Source of the DNA: Bacteroidales bacterium
GTDB lineage: Bacteria > Bacteroidota > Bacteroidia > Bacteroidales > UBA932
DNA length: 59,643 nucleotides
Assembly (NCBI GenBank): GCA_016281435.1
Contig: JAEEIQ010000030.1
Coordinates: 1-59,643 of the forward strand
Direction: 5' to 3'
In this document: in pieces, positions 43,101 through 50,831 of the stretch
How the letters are laid out: every line of letters starts with the position of its first letter
Numbering within the stretch: the first letter of the stretch is position 1
Program-made: the position numbers and the translations under genes
The notes under the pieces: generated by a model
Databases searched by the model: none
What the model saw: the letters and a program-made list of their open reading frames with translations, nothing else
What the model was told of the DNA's origin: nothing

Positions 43101-43760
43101 TCACTTCTTTTTCATTATGGAGTCGACCATTCCGTAGGCGAGGGCCTCCTCTGCGCTCATCCAGTAGTTGCGGTCACCGTCGGCGAATACCTTCTCGTAA
43201 GGTTGCCCGCTGTGTTCGGCGATTATATGGAAGAGTTCCTCGCGGCACTTCTCGATCTCCCGGGCCTCGATGAGGATGTCCTCCGCCTGGCCGTGGACAC
43301 CGCCGAGGGGCTGGTGGATCATCACGCGGGAGTGGGGGAGCATGGAGCGCTTGCCCTTCGTGCCGGCACAGAGCAGCACGCTTCCCATTGAGGCAGCCAT
43401 GCCGGTGCAGATGGTCGCCACGTCGGGGCTGATGAGCTGCATCGTGTCATAGATGCCGAGGCCCGCAGAGACGCTTCCGCCGGGGGTGTTGATGTATAGG
43501 GAGATGTCCGCCTTCGGATCCACGGACATGAGGAAGAGCAGCTGGGCCTGCACGATGTTCGCCACATCGTCGTCGATGGGGCAGCCGAGCCAGATGATGC
43601 GGTCCATGAGGAGCCTGGAGAAGACATCGATGGAGGTGGCGTTGAGCTTGCGCTCCTCGATGACGGTAGGGTTGATGTATGCTCCGTTCCTGACGTACCT
43701 GTCAAGGGTGTTGGTGCTGATGCCTCTGCCGAGGTTCGCGAATTTTTCGAATTCTGTCAT
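43101..43760 (-). CDS. clpP: ATP-dependent Clp protease proteolytic subunit
   Basis: A 219-residue ClpP, the barrel-shaped serine protease that works with ClpX or ClpA-type unfoldases. The catalytic triad is present: Ser124 ('[11 protein letters not shown]'), His149 ('MIHQPLGG') and Asp near 194 ('[15 protein letters not shown]'). '[18 protein letters not shown]' is also typical. Length is normal. ClpX is not adjacent here, unlike in many genomes. The gene follows the tRNA-Asp terminator. Confidence 0.96.
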   Translation of the reverse strand: MTEFEKFANLGRGISTNTLDRYVRNGAYINPTVIEERKLNATSIDVFSRLLMDRIIWLGCPIDDDVANIVQAQLLFLMSVDPKADISLYINTPGGSVSAGLGIYDTMQLISPDVATICTGMAASMGSVLLCAGTKGKRSMLPHSRVMIHQPLGGVHGQAEDILIEAREIEKCREELFHIIAEHSGQPYEKVFADGDRNYWMSAEEALAYGMVDSIMKKK

Positions 43761-43775
43761 GTCCTGTTATTTTCA

Positions 43776-43811
43776 AAAACGAGTTCCTACCAAAAGGCAG
43801 GAACTCGTTTT
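43776..43811 (-). terminator. Terminator of tRNA-Asp
   Basis: AAAACGAGTTCCT (43776-43788) and AGGAACTCGTTTT (43799-43811) are perfect 13-bp arms around a 10-base loop. Located between the minus-strand tRNA-Asp and clpP; active on either strand. Confidence 0.85.
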
Positions 43812-43813
43812 AG

Positions 43814-43887
43814 CGGTGCGGAAGGGACTCGAACCCTCGACCTCCGGCGTGACAGGCCGGCATTCTAACCAGCTGAACTACCGCACC
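43814..43887 (-). tRNA. tRNA-Asp (anticodon GTC)
   Basis: On the minus strand acceptor GGTGCGG pairs with CCGCACC, discriminator G; the anticodon stem CCGGC/GCCGG encloses CTGTCAC (anticodon GTC); T loop GTTCGAG. Confidence 0.96.
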
Positions 43888-43916
43888 AGACTGGTCGCTT
43901 TCCCGGAAAGCGGATG

Positions 43917-43946
43917 CAAATATACGCATAATTGCGAAATCTGCAA
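43917..43946 (-). promoter_or_regulatory. Promoter of tRNA-Asp
   Basis: On the minus strand, TATATTTG (43917-43924) and TTG (43944-43946), spacer 19 bp, 29 bases before the tRNA. Confidence 0.7.
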
Positions 43947-43984
43947 GGGTTTCGGAACGAAATTTTTCCGGGAACCTGTATTTT

Positions 43985-45313
43985 TTACAGGCGCTTCAGC
44001 AACTCTTCCGTCTGCTTCTCGTATCCGGGCTTGCGCAGGAGGGCGAACATGTTCTTCTTGTACGCCTCGACACCGGGCTGGTTGAACGGATTGATTCCGA
44101 GCAGGTAGGCGCTTACGCCGCAGGCGAATTCGAAGAAGTAGAAGATGGCGCCGAGGTTGTATGCGTCGATCTTTTCGACATCGATGCCGATCTGGGGCAC
44201 TCCGCCGTCGATATGGGCGAGTTTGGTGCCGAGAAGGGCCATTGCGTTGCAATGCTCGACCCGCTGTCCGGCCAGATAGTTCAGGCCGTCGAGGTTGTCG
44301 GCATCGGTGCCTATGACGACTTCGCGCGAGGCCTTCTTGATGTCGATTACGGTCTCGAACATGACCCTGTCTCCTTCCTGGATGAACTGTCCCATGGAAT
44401 GGAGGTCCGTGGTGAAATTGACCGAGGCGGGGAAGATACCCTTGCCGTCCTTGCCCTCGGACTCTCCGTAAAGCTGTTTCCACCATTCGGCGAGATAGAC
44501 GAATTTGGGATTGAAGCTCACGAGGATTTCAACCTTCTTCCCGAGTTTCGAGTAAAGCAGGTTGCGCATGGCCGCATATTTAACCGCCTCGTTCCCTGCA
44601 TCCCTGACGAGCAGGGACTTCCTTTCGTCGGCGGCGCCGCGGAGCATTTCACGCACGTTGATCCCCGCGAGGACGATGGGAAGAAGTCCGACCGGGGTCA
44701 GCACAGAATAACGCCCGCCGACATTGTCCGGAACTACGAAAGTCTTGTATCCTTCGCTGGTGGCGAGAGTCTTGAGGGCACCTTTTGCGGCATCGGTGAC
44801 GGCAACTATTCTGGAAGCGGCCTCGGAACGGCCGTAACGCCCTTCGAGATAGGCCTTGACGATGCGGAAAGCGACTGCGGGTTCAGTCGTGGTGCCGGAC
44901 TTTGAGATCACGACGCACGCGGTGTTGCGCGTTTGGGCGAGGTCCATCAGCTCGGCCAGGTAGTCTTCGGACAGGTTGTTGCCGGCGAATACCACCTGCG
45001 GCACGCCTTCCTTGCGCACGAAACTGTGGGACAGAGCCTCGATGGCGCAGCGAGCGCCCAAGTAGGAGCCGCCGATACCGATCACGGTCACAAGGTCCAC
45101 TCCCTTGGCGGCCCAGCTGTCACGTACGGCCTCGCATTCAGCTATAAGTTCTTCCGGAGTATCCACGGGAAGGGTCTTCCATCCGAGGAAGTCGTTGCCG
45201 GCGCCTTTTTCGCTTTCAAGCACGTCGAATGCCTCCAGCGCCTTGGCGGTGTATTCTGCGAAATCTGCATCCTTTACGAAGGAGGAACAACCTCCGAGAT
45301 TGACTTTGATCAT
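43985..45313 (-). CDS. pgi: Glucose-6-phosphate isomerase
   Basis: A 442-residue phosphoglucose isomerase of the short (about 450-residue) type, interconverting glucose-6-phosphate and fructose-6-phosphate. Seen are 'VIGIGGSYLGARCAIEAL', 'VISKSGTTTEPAVAFRIVKAYLE' (sugar-phosphate binding), 'VGGRYSVLTPVGLLP' and the late 'LGTKLAHIDGGVPQIGIDVEKID'. It has its own promoter and faces away from the GDPD gene across a 68-base gap. Confidence 0.97.
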   Translation of the reverse strand: MIKVNLGGCSSFVKDADFAEYTAKALEAFDVLESEKGAGNDFLGWKTLPVDTPEELIAECEAVRDSWAAKGVDLVTVIGIGGSYLGARCAIEALSHSFVRKEGVPQVVFAGNNLSEDYLAELMDLAQTRNTACVVISKSGTTTEPAVAFRIVKAYLEGRYGRSEAASRIVAVTDAAKGALKTLATSEGYKTFVVPDNVGGRYSVLTPVGLLPIVLAGINVREMLRGAADERKSLLVRDAGNEAVKYAAMRNLLYSKLGKKVEILVSFNPKFVYLAEWWKQLYGESEGKDGKGIFPASVNFTTDLHSMGQFIQEGDRVMFETVIDIKKASREVVIGTDADNLDGLNYLAGQRVEHCNAMALLGTKLAHIDGGVPQIGIDVEKIDAYNLGAIFYFFEFACGVSAYLLGINPFNQPGVEAYKKNMFALLRKPGYEKQTEELLKRL

Positions 45314-45337
45314 TTCATTATTGTTTTAAAAGCGGGT

Positions 45338-45345
45338 CAAAATTA
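45338..45345 (-). promoter_or_regulatory. -7 promoter element of pgi
   Basis: Read on the minus strand this is TAATTTTG, 24 bases before the pgi start. Confidence 0.55.
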
Positions 45346-45367
45346 CTCAAAATATCCGAATAATTGC

Positions 45368-45375
45368 TAAATTTG
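45368..45375 (+). promoter_or_regulatory. -7 promoter element of the GDPD gene
   Basis: TAAATTTG ends six bases before the ATG at 45382, so the transcript may be nearly leaderless. Confidence 0.5.
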
Positions 45376-45381
45376 GACATT

Positions 45382-46239
45382 ATGAAACGAATCATCCTCA
45401 TGGCTGCCGCGCTGGTCAGCGCCTGCAGTTTCCTTGCGGCCGACCTGACCGCCAAGTCATCCGTCAAGTTCCCCAAGGTCCCGAACAAGGGCCGGACCGC
45501 CATCGTGGCCCATCGCGGTTTCTGGGACTGCGATGAGGCGAAGCACAGCGAGAATTCCATCCAGTCCCTCCGGCTTGCTCAGGAGTACGGCCTCTGGGGG
45601 AGCGAGTGCGACATCCAGCTGACCTCGGACGACGTCCCCATCGTGTTCCATAACAACAATGTCGAAGGAGTCCGCATCTGGGACCACCCCTGGTCTTCTT
45701 TCGAGGCGCACAGGCTGCCCAACGGAGAAAAGATCCCGACACTTGACGAGTACCTGGTACAGGCCCGGAAGAGCAAGACGACCATTCTCGTCATCGAGCT
45801 CAAGAAACAGCTCAATACATCCCGCGAGGACCGTCTTTTGGACCTGACCTTCGAAAAGCTGCATCAGTACGGCCTGTATAACCCGAAAAGGGTGATATTC
45901 ATCACATTCAGCAAGCACATGTGCGAGCGCATCGCCAAGGAGGCACCCAAGTTCGTGAACCAGTATCTCAACGGCGAACTGGCCCCCGCCCAGCTGCGTG
46001 AGCTGGATATCAACGGATTCGATTACGAGACCACGGTGGTCAAGAACAATCCCGGCTGGACCGCCGACGCGCACAAGCTCGGAATGAGCGTCAACGTGTG
46101 GACCGTCAACAAGGCCGACGAAATGCGCTGGTACATAGACAACGGCGTCGATGCGATCACGACGAACGATCCTTTGCTCCTCAGGCGGCTGCTAGGATCG
46201 AACGAATTCCGCAAGGCCCGCAAGTTCCGCCGCGATTAA
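45382..46239 (+). CDS. Secreted glycerophosphodiester phosphodiesterase
   Basis: A 285-residue enzyme with a signal peptide (about 1-22). GDPD marks are 'VAHRGFWDCDEAKHSENSIQSL' (His and Arg, then Glu-Asn), 'SECDIQLTSDDVPIVFHNN' (Glu, Asp, His) and 'VNVWTVNKADEMRWYIDNGVDAITTNDP'. It hydrolyses glycerophosphodiesters to glycerol-3-phosphate and an alcohol, here probably in the periplasm. The start at 45382 is set by the signal peptide. No glycerol-3-phosphate transporter is nearby. Confidence 0.92.
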   Translation: MKRIILMAAALVSACSFLAADLTAKSSVKFPKVPNKGRTAIVAHRGFWDCDEAKHSENSIQSLRLAQEYGLWGSECDIQLTSDDVPIVFHNNNVEGVRIWDHPWSSFEAHRLPNGEKIPTLDEYLVQARKSKTTILVIELKKQLNTSREDRLLDLTFEKLHQYGLYNPKRVIFITFSKHMCERIAKEAPKFVNQYLNGELAPAQLRELDINGFDYETTVVKNNPGWTADAHKLGMSVNVWTVNKADEMRWYIDNGVDAITTNDPLLLRRLLGSNEFRKARKFRRD

Positions 46240-46280
46240 AACTGGACTGCTTCTGCCGGCCCTAAAAAAGTGAAAAAATA

Positions 46281-46312
46281 TTTGGAGTTTTCAAAGCAAA
46301 GCAATACCTTTG
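46281..46312 (+). promoter_or_regulatory. Promoter of the tRNA-Lys pair
   Basis: TTTG (46281-46284) and TACCTTTG (46305-46312) with a 20-bp spacer, 19 bases before the first tRNA. Confidence 0.75.
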
Positions 46313-46331
46313 CAATCCCAATCGGGAGGAA

Positions 46332-46404
46332 GACTCGTTAGCTCAGTTGGTAGAGCACAACACTTTTAATGTTGGGGTCTCGGGTTCGAGCCCCGAACGG
46401 GTCA
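46332..46404 (+). tRNA. tRNA-Lys (anticodon TTT)
   Basis: Acceptor GACTCGT pairs with ACGGGTC (one T-G pair), discriminator A; the anticodon stem CAACA/TGTTG encloses CTTTTAA (anticodon TTT); T loop GTTCGAG. Confidence 0.96.
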
Positions 46405-46419
46405 CAGAATTGAAGTCAT

Positions 46420-46492
46420 GCACCCTTAGCTCAGCTGGTAGAGCAATTGACTCTTAATCAATGGGTCCAGGGTTCGAGCCCCTGAGGGTGTA
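46420..46492 (+). tRNA. tRNA-Lys (anticodon CTT)
   Basis: Acceptor GCACCCT pairs with AGGGTGT (G-T at the first pair), discriminator A; the anticodon stem ATTGA/TCAAT encloses CTCTTAA (anticodon CTT); T loop GTTCGAG. It lies 15 bases after tRNA-Lys(TTT), so the two are cotranscribed. Confidence 0.96.
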
Positions 46493-46497
46493 CATCG

Positions 46498-46526
46498 CAG
46501 CCGGTCTGTTTCAGGCCGGCTGTTTT
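46498..46526. terminator. Terminator shared by the tRNA-Lys pair and the ThrE-type gene
   Basis: CAGCCGG (46498-46504) pairs with CCGGCTG (46516-46522), followed by TTTT on the plus strand. The right arm lies in the last codons of the converging minus-strand gene, so it may serve mainly the tRNAs. Confidence 0.65.
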
Positions 46527-47740
46527 CGTATGCGCTTGAGGTTGGTTGCGAGGATGATGCCCAGTACGATGGCTATCGTGACCTTGACCGCAAGGAAGCC
46601 TGCCCCGGCGGCCGAACGCATCTGCTCGGAAACGATGTAATATGAACTCCAGAACACTCCTGCGCCCGGAATCAGGGGGAATATGCCGCAGATGAGGAAT
46701 ACGGTGCTGGGGCATTTCAGGAGCCGGGCCGACCAGCTCGAAAGCAGCGCGATCAGGGTTGCAGCAACCAGGGTGCCTCCGAAAATCCCCAAGGGGGTAT
46801 AGCGGAGCGAAAGCAAATATGCGGCCCAGCCGAGCATCCCGACCACCCCGCAGGAAAGGTAGTACTTCCTGGGCACTCCGAAAAGCACTGCGAAGGACGA
46901 GGTGCCGACCAGGGCCACAAGCATCTGGATGGGGAGCATTGCGGTCAGGGGATCGGTCACGGTGCCGTTCATGATGATCATCCCGCCGGCTATCCAGCTA
47001 TGCGCGATGAAGGTCAGGCATACTCCGATTGCGATGCACAGGAACACCATTATCGCGTCCATCAGGCGGGTTATGCCGGCCAGGTAGTCCTCATTTGCGA
47101 TGTCCCTCAGTCCGTTCGTGAACGGGACCCCGGGAATCAGCGGAATCAGCGTCCCGACCATCATGTTCCCCAAGGTGTGCCCGAAACCCAGGGAATGGAA
47201 GATGATGCAGGCGGCGGTGCCTACCGCGCCGGCGCAGATGTTTCCGAGTGCCTTGGACATGTAGGGAGAACCGATGAGCACAAGGAACATATAAACGAGC
47301 GTTCCGGCCACGAGCGCTGCTGCGCAGTCCGCCAGGCTGCCTCCGAAAATGGCGCAGAACGCACCGCTTCCTAGCGCCGCTCCGGCAAACTGTTCCCACA
47401 GGGGTTTCGGGGGCTCCCGCTTGATTTCTTCCAGCCGTTCCCGAGCCTGCCCAAGGGTGTGGCGCCCTTCGGCGATGTCCCGTGAGAACTGGTTGATTGC
47501 GACCACCTTGTCGAGCCGGGCCCCCTTTATCGGGATGAATTCGACGTTGGCATATGATTTTCCTGTGGTGAAGATGCCGTTGCTCAGGACGAAGAAGTTT
47601 TCCTTTTCTTCCCCGTAGTGGGTGGCGATCCTTTCCATGGTTTCTTCCACGCGTGAAATCTCCGCCCCGTTCTCAAGCAGGATATGTCCGGCTTCCGAGG
47701 CCAGGGACAGGATTTCAGCGGATCTCTTTTCGTCTTCCAT
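46511..47740 (-). CDS. Threonine/serine exporter family protein, fused form
   Basis: A 409-residue ThrE-family protein. The soluble start (about 1-125) has 'ILLENGAEISRVEETMERIATHYG' and 'VEFIPIKGARLDKVVAINQFSRDIAEG'; then come about ten membrane helices, comprising the ThrE (DUF1212) and the smaller ThrE_2 units fused in one chain ('GGSLADCAAALVAGTLVYMFLVLIG', 'PRKYYLSCGVVGMLGWAAYLLS'). Corynebacterium ThrE exports threonine and serine. It has its own promoter and converges on the tRNA-Lys genes. Confidence 0.9.
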   Translation of the reverse strand: MEDEKRSAEILSLASEAGHILLENGAEISRVEETMERIATHYGEEKENFFVLSNGIFTTGKSYANVEFIPIKGARLDKVVAINQFSRDIAEGRHTLGQARERLEEIKREPPKPLWEQFAGAALGSGAFCAIFGGSLADCAAALVAGTLVYMFLVLIGSPYMSKALGNICAGAVGTAACIIFHSLGFGHTLGNMMVGTLIPLIPGVPFTNGLRDIANEDYLAGITRLMDAIMVFLCIAIGVCLTFIAHSWIAGGMIIMNGTVTDPLTAMLPIQMLVALVGTSSFAVLFGVPRKYYLSCGVVGMLGWAAYLLSLRYTPLGIFGGTLVAATLIALLSSWSARLLKCPSTVFLICGIFPLIPGAGVFWSSYYIVSEQMRSAAGAGFLAVKVTIAIVLGIILATNLKRIRKQPA

Positions 47741-47748
47741 TTCGACTC

Positions 47749-47756
47749 CAAAGTTA
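47749..47756 (-). promoter_or_regulatory. -7 promoter element of the ThrE-type gene
   Basis: Read on the minus strand this is TAACTTTG, eight bases before the start at 47740. Confidence 0.5.
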
Positions 47757-47817
47757 GTTTATTTTTGAATTTGAAGTGCATTTGGCAAAAAAAGAAGTAT
47801 CTTAGAAGAAAAAAACG

Positions 47818-48513
47818 ATGAAAAGAGTAGTTCTGATTTTGATGGCGGTAATCGCTTCCGCTCCGTTTGCTTTCTCACAGCCTGCCAAGTCTGCCGCCGC
47901 GGAAAAGCCCGCTACGCGGACCTGGGCAATGCATGAGCGCTATGCGAAGGCTAATTCTGAATTGACAAAGTCCCCGAAGGCGGTCTTCTTCGGAGATTCC
48001 ATAACCGACGGATGGGCAAAGCGGGATCCTGATTTCTTCACGTCCAACAATTTCGTCGGACGCGGCATCAGCGGCCAGACCACGTCCCAGATGCTTGTCC
48101 GCCTCCAGGCTGATGTGATTGCCCTGAAGCCGAAGTACATGGTGCTCCTGGCGGGAATCAACGACATCGCGCAGAACAACGGCCAGATAGAACTTGAGAA
48201 CGTCATGCAGAACATAGTCTCGATGGTCGAGCTCGTCAAGCTGCACAAGATCAAGCCTGTTCTCTGCCTTGTATTCCCTACGACGAAGATCAAGTGGCGC
48301 ATGGCCCTCGGCGATCCTACGGATAAGATTATCCGTCTCAACGAGATGATCTCATCCTATGCGAAGGCGCACAAGATACAGTGTGTCGAATATTTTGCGG
48401 ACATCGACAAATCCTCCGGGAATCTTCCCGAGAGCCTCTCCGGCGATTCAATCCACCCGAACCTTGACGGTTACAAGATCATGGAGAGCGAGATTCTCAA
48501 GGTCTTGAAATAA
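47818..48513 (+). CDS. Secreted SGNH/GDSL hydrolase
   Basis: A 231-residue esterase of the SGNH fold with a signal peptide (about 1-20). The four blocks are visible: 'VFFGDSITDGW' (Ser61), 'GRGISGQTT' (Gly), 'LLAGINDIA' (Asn) and 'SGDSIHPNLDGY' (Asp-x-x-His near 213-216). Close relatives act as lipases, acetylxylan esterases or platelet-activating-factor acetylhydrolase-like enzymes. With xylanases in the same window, deacetylation of xylan is attractive but unproven. A strong terminator follows. Confidence 0.9.
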   Translation: MKRVVLILMAVIASAPFAFSQPAKSAAAEKPATRTWAMHERYAKANSELTKSPKAVFFGDSITDGWAKRDPDFFTSNNFVGRGISGQTTSQMLVRLQADVIALKPKYMVLLAGINDIAQNNGQIELENVMQNIVSMVELVKLHKIKPVLCLVFPTTKIKWRMALGDPTDKIIRLNEMISSYAKAHKIQCVEYFADIDKSSGNLPESLSGDSIHPNLDGYKIMESEILKVLK

Positions 48514-48516
48514 ACG

Positions 48517-48545
48517 AAAAAAGCCAGCTGACGCTGGTTTTTTTT
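48517..48545 (+). terminator. Terminator of the SGNH hydrolase gene
   Basis: AAAAAAGCCAGC and GCTGGTTTTTTTT form a hairpin with a TGAC loop (48529-48532). It also faces the 3' end of the minus-strand tRNA-Ser and may stop both. Confidence 0.85.
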
Positions 48546-48547
48546 CG

Positions 48548-48634
48548 CGGTGAGTGAGGGATTCGAACCCCCGGTACGGTCACCCGTACACCTGTTTTCG
48601 AGGCAGGCTCCTTCAACCACTCGGACAACTCACC
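48548..48634 (-). tRNA. tRNA-Ser (anticodon CGA)
   Basis: On the minus strand acceptor GGTGAGT pairs with ACTCACC, discriminator G; the anticodon loop is CTCGAAA (anticodon CGA); the long variable arm pairs GTACGGGT/ACCGTAC; T loop GTTCGAA. The innermost anticodon-stem pair is C-A, leaving a four-pair stem. Confidence 0.93.
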
Positions 48635-48684
48635 TTTTATGTCCCGCCCGCATGGACTCAGGTCCTCCGAAGCGAAGCGGACTG

Positions 48685-48692
48685 CAAAAATA
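48685..48692 (-). promoter_or_regulatory. -7 promoter element of tRNA-Ser(CGA)
   Basis: Read on the minus strand this is TATTTTTG, 50 bases before the tRNA, rather far. Confidence 0.4.
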
Positions 48693-48927
48693 CTATCTTT
48701 TTTCGAATTTTACTCCTTTTATTCGGCGAAATAGATTTATTCCGCGTCACGGGTGCGTGCGAACTCGGACCGTCTTAATTTTTGCGTGGCGGATAAAGCT
48801 TTGATTGTTAGTGAAAAGAGCTGATACGCTTCCTCCGATTTCGGGGGAAGCGTGTATGGATTATTGTTTGATAGATAGCTGTTTGGCTGCCATGGCGGCC
48901 CCTGCGACTCCCCGCCTTCAACTTTTT
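48693..48927. other. Non-coding gap between the two tRNA-Ser genes
   Basis: No gene is supported. The one feature is a hairpin, ACGCTTCC paired with GGAAGCGT at about 48826-48852, with no T-run. The short open frames here are shadows and do not look like proteins. Confidence 0.5.
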
Positions 48928-48958
48928 TTTGAAGCCAAGCGAAAGAATAGTATCTTTG
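48928..48958 (+). promoter_or_regulatory. Promoter of tRNA-Ser(TGA)
   Basis: TTTG (48928-48931) and TATCTTTG (48951-48958) with a 19-bp spacer, ten bases before the tRNA. Confidence 0.75.
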
Positions 48959-48968
48959 CAGTCTCAAT

Positions 48969-49053
48969 GGAGGAATGGCCGAGTGGTCGATGGCGGCAGT
49001 CTTGAAAACTGTTGTGCGGCAACGCACCGGGGGTTCGAATCCCTCTTCCTCCG
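48969..49053 (+). tRNA. tRNA-Ser (anticodon TGA)
   Basis: Acceptor GGAGGAA pairs with TTCCTCC, discriminator G; the anticodon loop is CTTGAAA (anticodon TGA) in stem GCAGT/ACTGT (one G-T pair); the long variable arm is TGTGCGGCAACGCAC; T loop GTTCGAA. Confidence 0.95.
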
Positions 49054-49070
49054 CTTTCTTACCGTATTCC

Positions 49071-49817
49071 ATGGAACTTCTAACCGAGGAATATCTGCGG
49101 ACATTCGTTCCGGAGCGCTTCATTCTTGACGAGCGCTATCGTAAAGGACATATAAATATCTTATCCCCGAAAGAAGGCACCCGGATCCTTGGCATGCATA
49201 CGCCTGAGATGAAGGCTGTAGCGAAGCAGCTTTCGCGCAGCGCGGACTGGCGGCGCCAGCTGGACGTATGGAAGGCCCGCAACCCGCTGACCGGCAGGGA
49301 AGGGCTCACGCATGAGGAGAGGATGATCTGGGGCCTTGTCATAGACTATGTGAAAGTCCCGCTTGAAGACCGCCTGGGGATGATCGATGAGTTTATCCCG
49401 GCTGTTGACAACTGGGCCATCTGCGATAATTTCTGCTGCAATGCGAAGTGGGTGGAAAAGGAGGACAAGGAGAAGATCTGGACATTCCTGTGCGGGCTTA
49501 TAGATTCACGTGAAGAGTTCCGTGCCCGTGTGGGATTGATTCTCGCCCTGGCTCATTTTCTCGACGGAAGCCATCTGGAACGGACTCTGGATTATGCCTG
49601 CGGACGCGGCTACCTGGACTCCGACCCGTATTATATCCGGATGGGCGCCGCGTGGCTGTTCGCAGAAGGCCTTTGCCGCCGGTACGAAATGACCCTGCCG
49701 TTTTTCGCCGGGCGCAGGCTGGGCCGCTGGATCCATAACAAGGCCCTGCAGAAGGCTCGCGAGAGCTGGCGCGTTCCGGAAGAGCGGAAACAGGCCCTTC
49801 AGGGAATGAAGTTATAG
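49071..49817 (+). CDS. DNA alkylation repair protein (AlkD-like)
   Basis: A 248-residue helical-repeat protein of the AlkC/AlkD class: 'VKVPLEDRLGMIDEFIPAVDNWAICDNFCCNAKW' carries the Trp-x-x-Cys-Asp active-site block ('NWAICD'), followed by HEAT-like helices. AlkD removes bulky alkyl bases without flipping them. The start at 49071 lies 17 bases after the tRNA-Ser; the longer open frame to 48975 would run through the tRNA and is rejected. The last six bases overlap the end of the converging LysR gene. Cotranscription with the tRNA is possible. Confidence 0.9.
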   Translation: MELLTEEYLRTFVPERFILDERYRKGHINILSPKEGTRILGMHTPEMKAVAKQLSRSADWRRQLDVWKARNPLTGREGLTHEERMIWGLVIDYVKVPLEDRLGMIDEFIPAVDNWAICDNFCCNAKWVEKEDKEKIWTFLCGLIDSREEFRARVGLILALAHFLDGSHLERTLDYACGRGYLDSDPYYIRMGAAWLFAEGLCRRYEMTLPFFAGRRLGRWIHNKALQKARESWRVPEERKQALQGMKL

Positions 49818-50735
49818 CCTGACCGGTCCTCTCCTGATCCCGTTTTCCAGCATATCCCCGGGAATGATGCTCCTGACGGCGCTCACGACTGCATTCAGCT
49901 TGGCCTCGTGGATGTAGTCGTTCCGTATGACAAGTGAAACCGTCCGGCCTGGCACGGGATCGACTATCGGACGGAGGCAGTTCTGCTGGCTGAACAAGAT
50001 GAGGTTCTTATGCGTCTCCGGAATGATGGTGATGCCCCCGTTGTCGTTGACGACTTGAATCAGGGTGCCCACGCGTCCGCCTTCGAAGAACTTTTCGTAA
50101 GTAAACACGCCCTCTTTCAGGTCCGAATCGTCCAGTTTCCTCAGTCCGTCGCGTATGATCCAGACGCCGCCCTCGTACAGGGATCCGGCTTTGATGCATT
50201 CCTGCGCGAAGGCGGGATTCCCCGGTGATACGTAAGCCAGGAACCTTTCATGATATAGTGGAACTTCCAGAAAATCAGCATCGTTCACGGGCCCGGCCAT
50301 GATGCCCATGTCGATTTCCGCTTTCCGGAGTTTGTCCTTGATCGTGTCTGTGAGCATCTCTTCCGTCTGAAGGGATATGGACGGGCAGTCCTTTCCGAGG
50401 TGCTTGAAAAGCCCCGGAATCAGCACCGGCGCGACGGTCGAGATCAGGGCGATCTTGAGTGGTCCGGATGCCATCTCCTTTTCCGACTGGGTGATGTGGG
50501 TTATCTGCTCCATGTTATACACGACCACCTTTGCCTGGTCTATAACTTTGAGGCCGATCTCGGTAGGACGGACCGGATGCGAGTCCCTGTCGAACAGACG
50601 CACATCGAGTTCTTCTTCCAATTTCTTTACCATCAGGCTCAGGGTCGACTGCGTCAGTCCGCAGGCTTCGGCCGCTTTTCCGAAATGTCCGTAATGGTTG
50701 ATGGCTATGATGTACCTCAGTTGCTGGATTGTCAT
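49812..50735 (-). CDS. LysR-family regulator (OxyR-like, without its redox cysteine)
   Basis: A 307-residue LysR-type regulator. The winged helix-turn-helix covers about 1-60 ('MTIQQLRYIIAINHYGHFGKAAEACGLTQSTLSLMVKKLEEELDVRLFDR'); the rest is the effector domain. Similarity is to OxyR of Bacteroidales, but where OxyR has 'GHCLRDQ' this has 'RDGLRKLDD', so the peroxidatic Cys is a Gly, and the remaining cysteines are not in the OxyR positions. It may answer a small ligand rather than peroxide. It is divergent from trkH, with a palindromic site in the shared gap. Confidence 0.83.
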   Translation of the reverse strand: MTIQQLRYIIAINHYGHFGKAAEACGLTQSTLSLMVKKLEEELDVRLFDRDSHPVRPTEIGLKVIDQAKVVVYNMEQITHITQSEKEMASGPLKIALISTVAPVLIPGLFKHLGKDCPSISLQTEEMLTDTIKDKLRKAEIDMGIMAGPVNDADFLEVPLYHERFLAYVSPGNPAFAQECIKAGSLYEGGVWIIRDGLRKLDDSDLKEGVFTYEKFFEGGRVGTLIQVVNDNGGITIIPETHKNLILFSQQNCLRPIVDPVPGRTVSLVIRNDYIHEAKLNAVVSAVRSIIPGDMLENGIRRGPVRL

Positions 50736-50744
50736 TTTCTCATG

Positions 50745-50759
50745 ATTGATTTTATCAAT
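50745..50759. promoter_or_regulatory. Candidate LysR operator
   Basis: ATTGATTTTATCAAT is a perfect 6-3-6 palindrome of the T-N11-A kind, nine bases upstream of the LysR start and next to its -7 box. A looser GTTGATAA lies at 50780-50787. Confidence 0.55.
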
Positions 50760-50760
50760 G

Positions 50761-50768
50761 CAAAGATA
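50761..50768 (-). promoter_or_regulatory. -7 promoter element of the LysR gene
   Basis: Read on the minus strand this is TATCTTTG. The candidate operator overlaps the expected transcript start, fitting autorepression. Confidence 0.6.
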
Positions 50769-50780
50769 AATATTTTTGTG

Positions 50781-50811
50781 TTGATAAATGACGGTCCTGC
50801 AAATATCTTTG
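50781..50811 (+). promoter_or_regulatory. Promoter of trkH
   Basis: TTG (50781-50783) and TATCTTTG (50804-50811) with a 20-bp spacer, 20 bases before the ATG at 50832. Confidence 0.7.
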
Positions 50812-50831
50812 CCCTGTCAAAATCGGAAGAT

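Noticed and set aside
46458..46715. Minus-strand frame starting in the ThrE gene and ending in 'HPQGLEPWTH'
   Set aside because: The ending is the tRNA-Lys read in reverse, a common false gene; the rest is a shadow of the exporter gene.
48975..49070. N-terminal extension of the AlkD-like protein
   Set aside because: The extension is the tRNA-Ser(TGA) gene read as protein.
50400..50831. N-terminal extension of TrkH
   Set aside because: It lies antisense to the LysR gene and upstream of the trkH promoter; TrkH homology begins at 50832.
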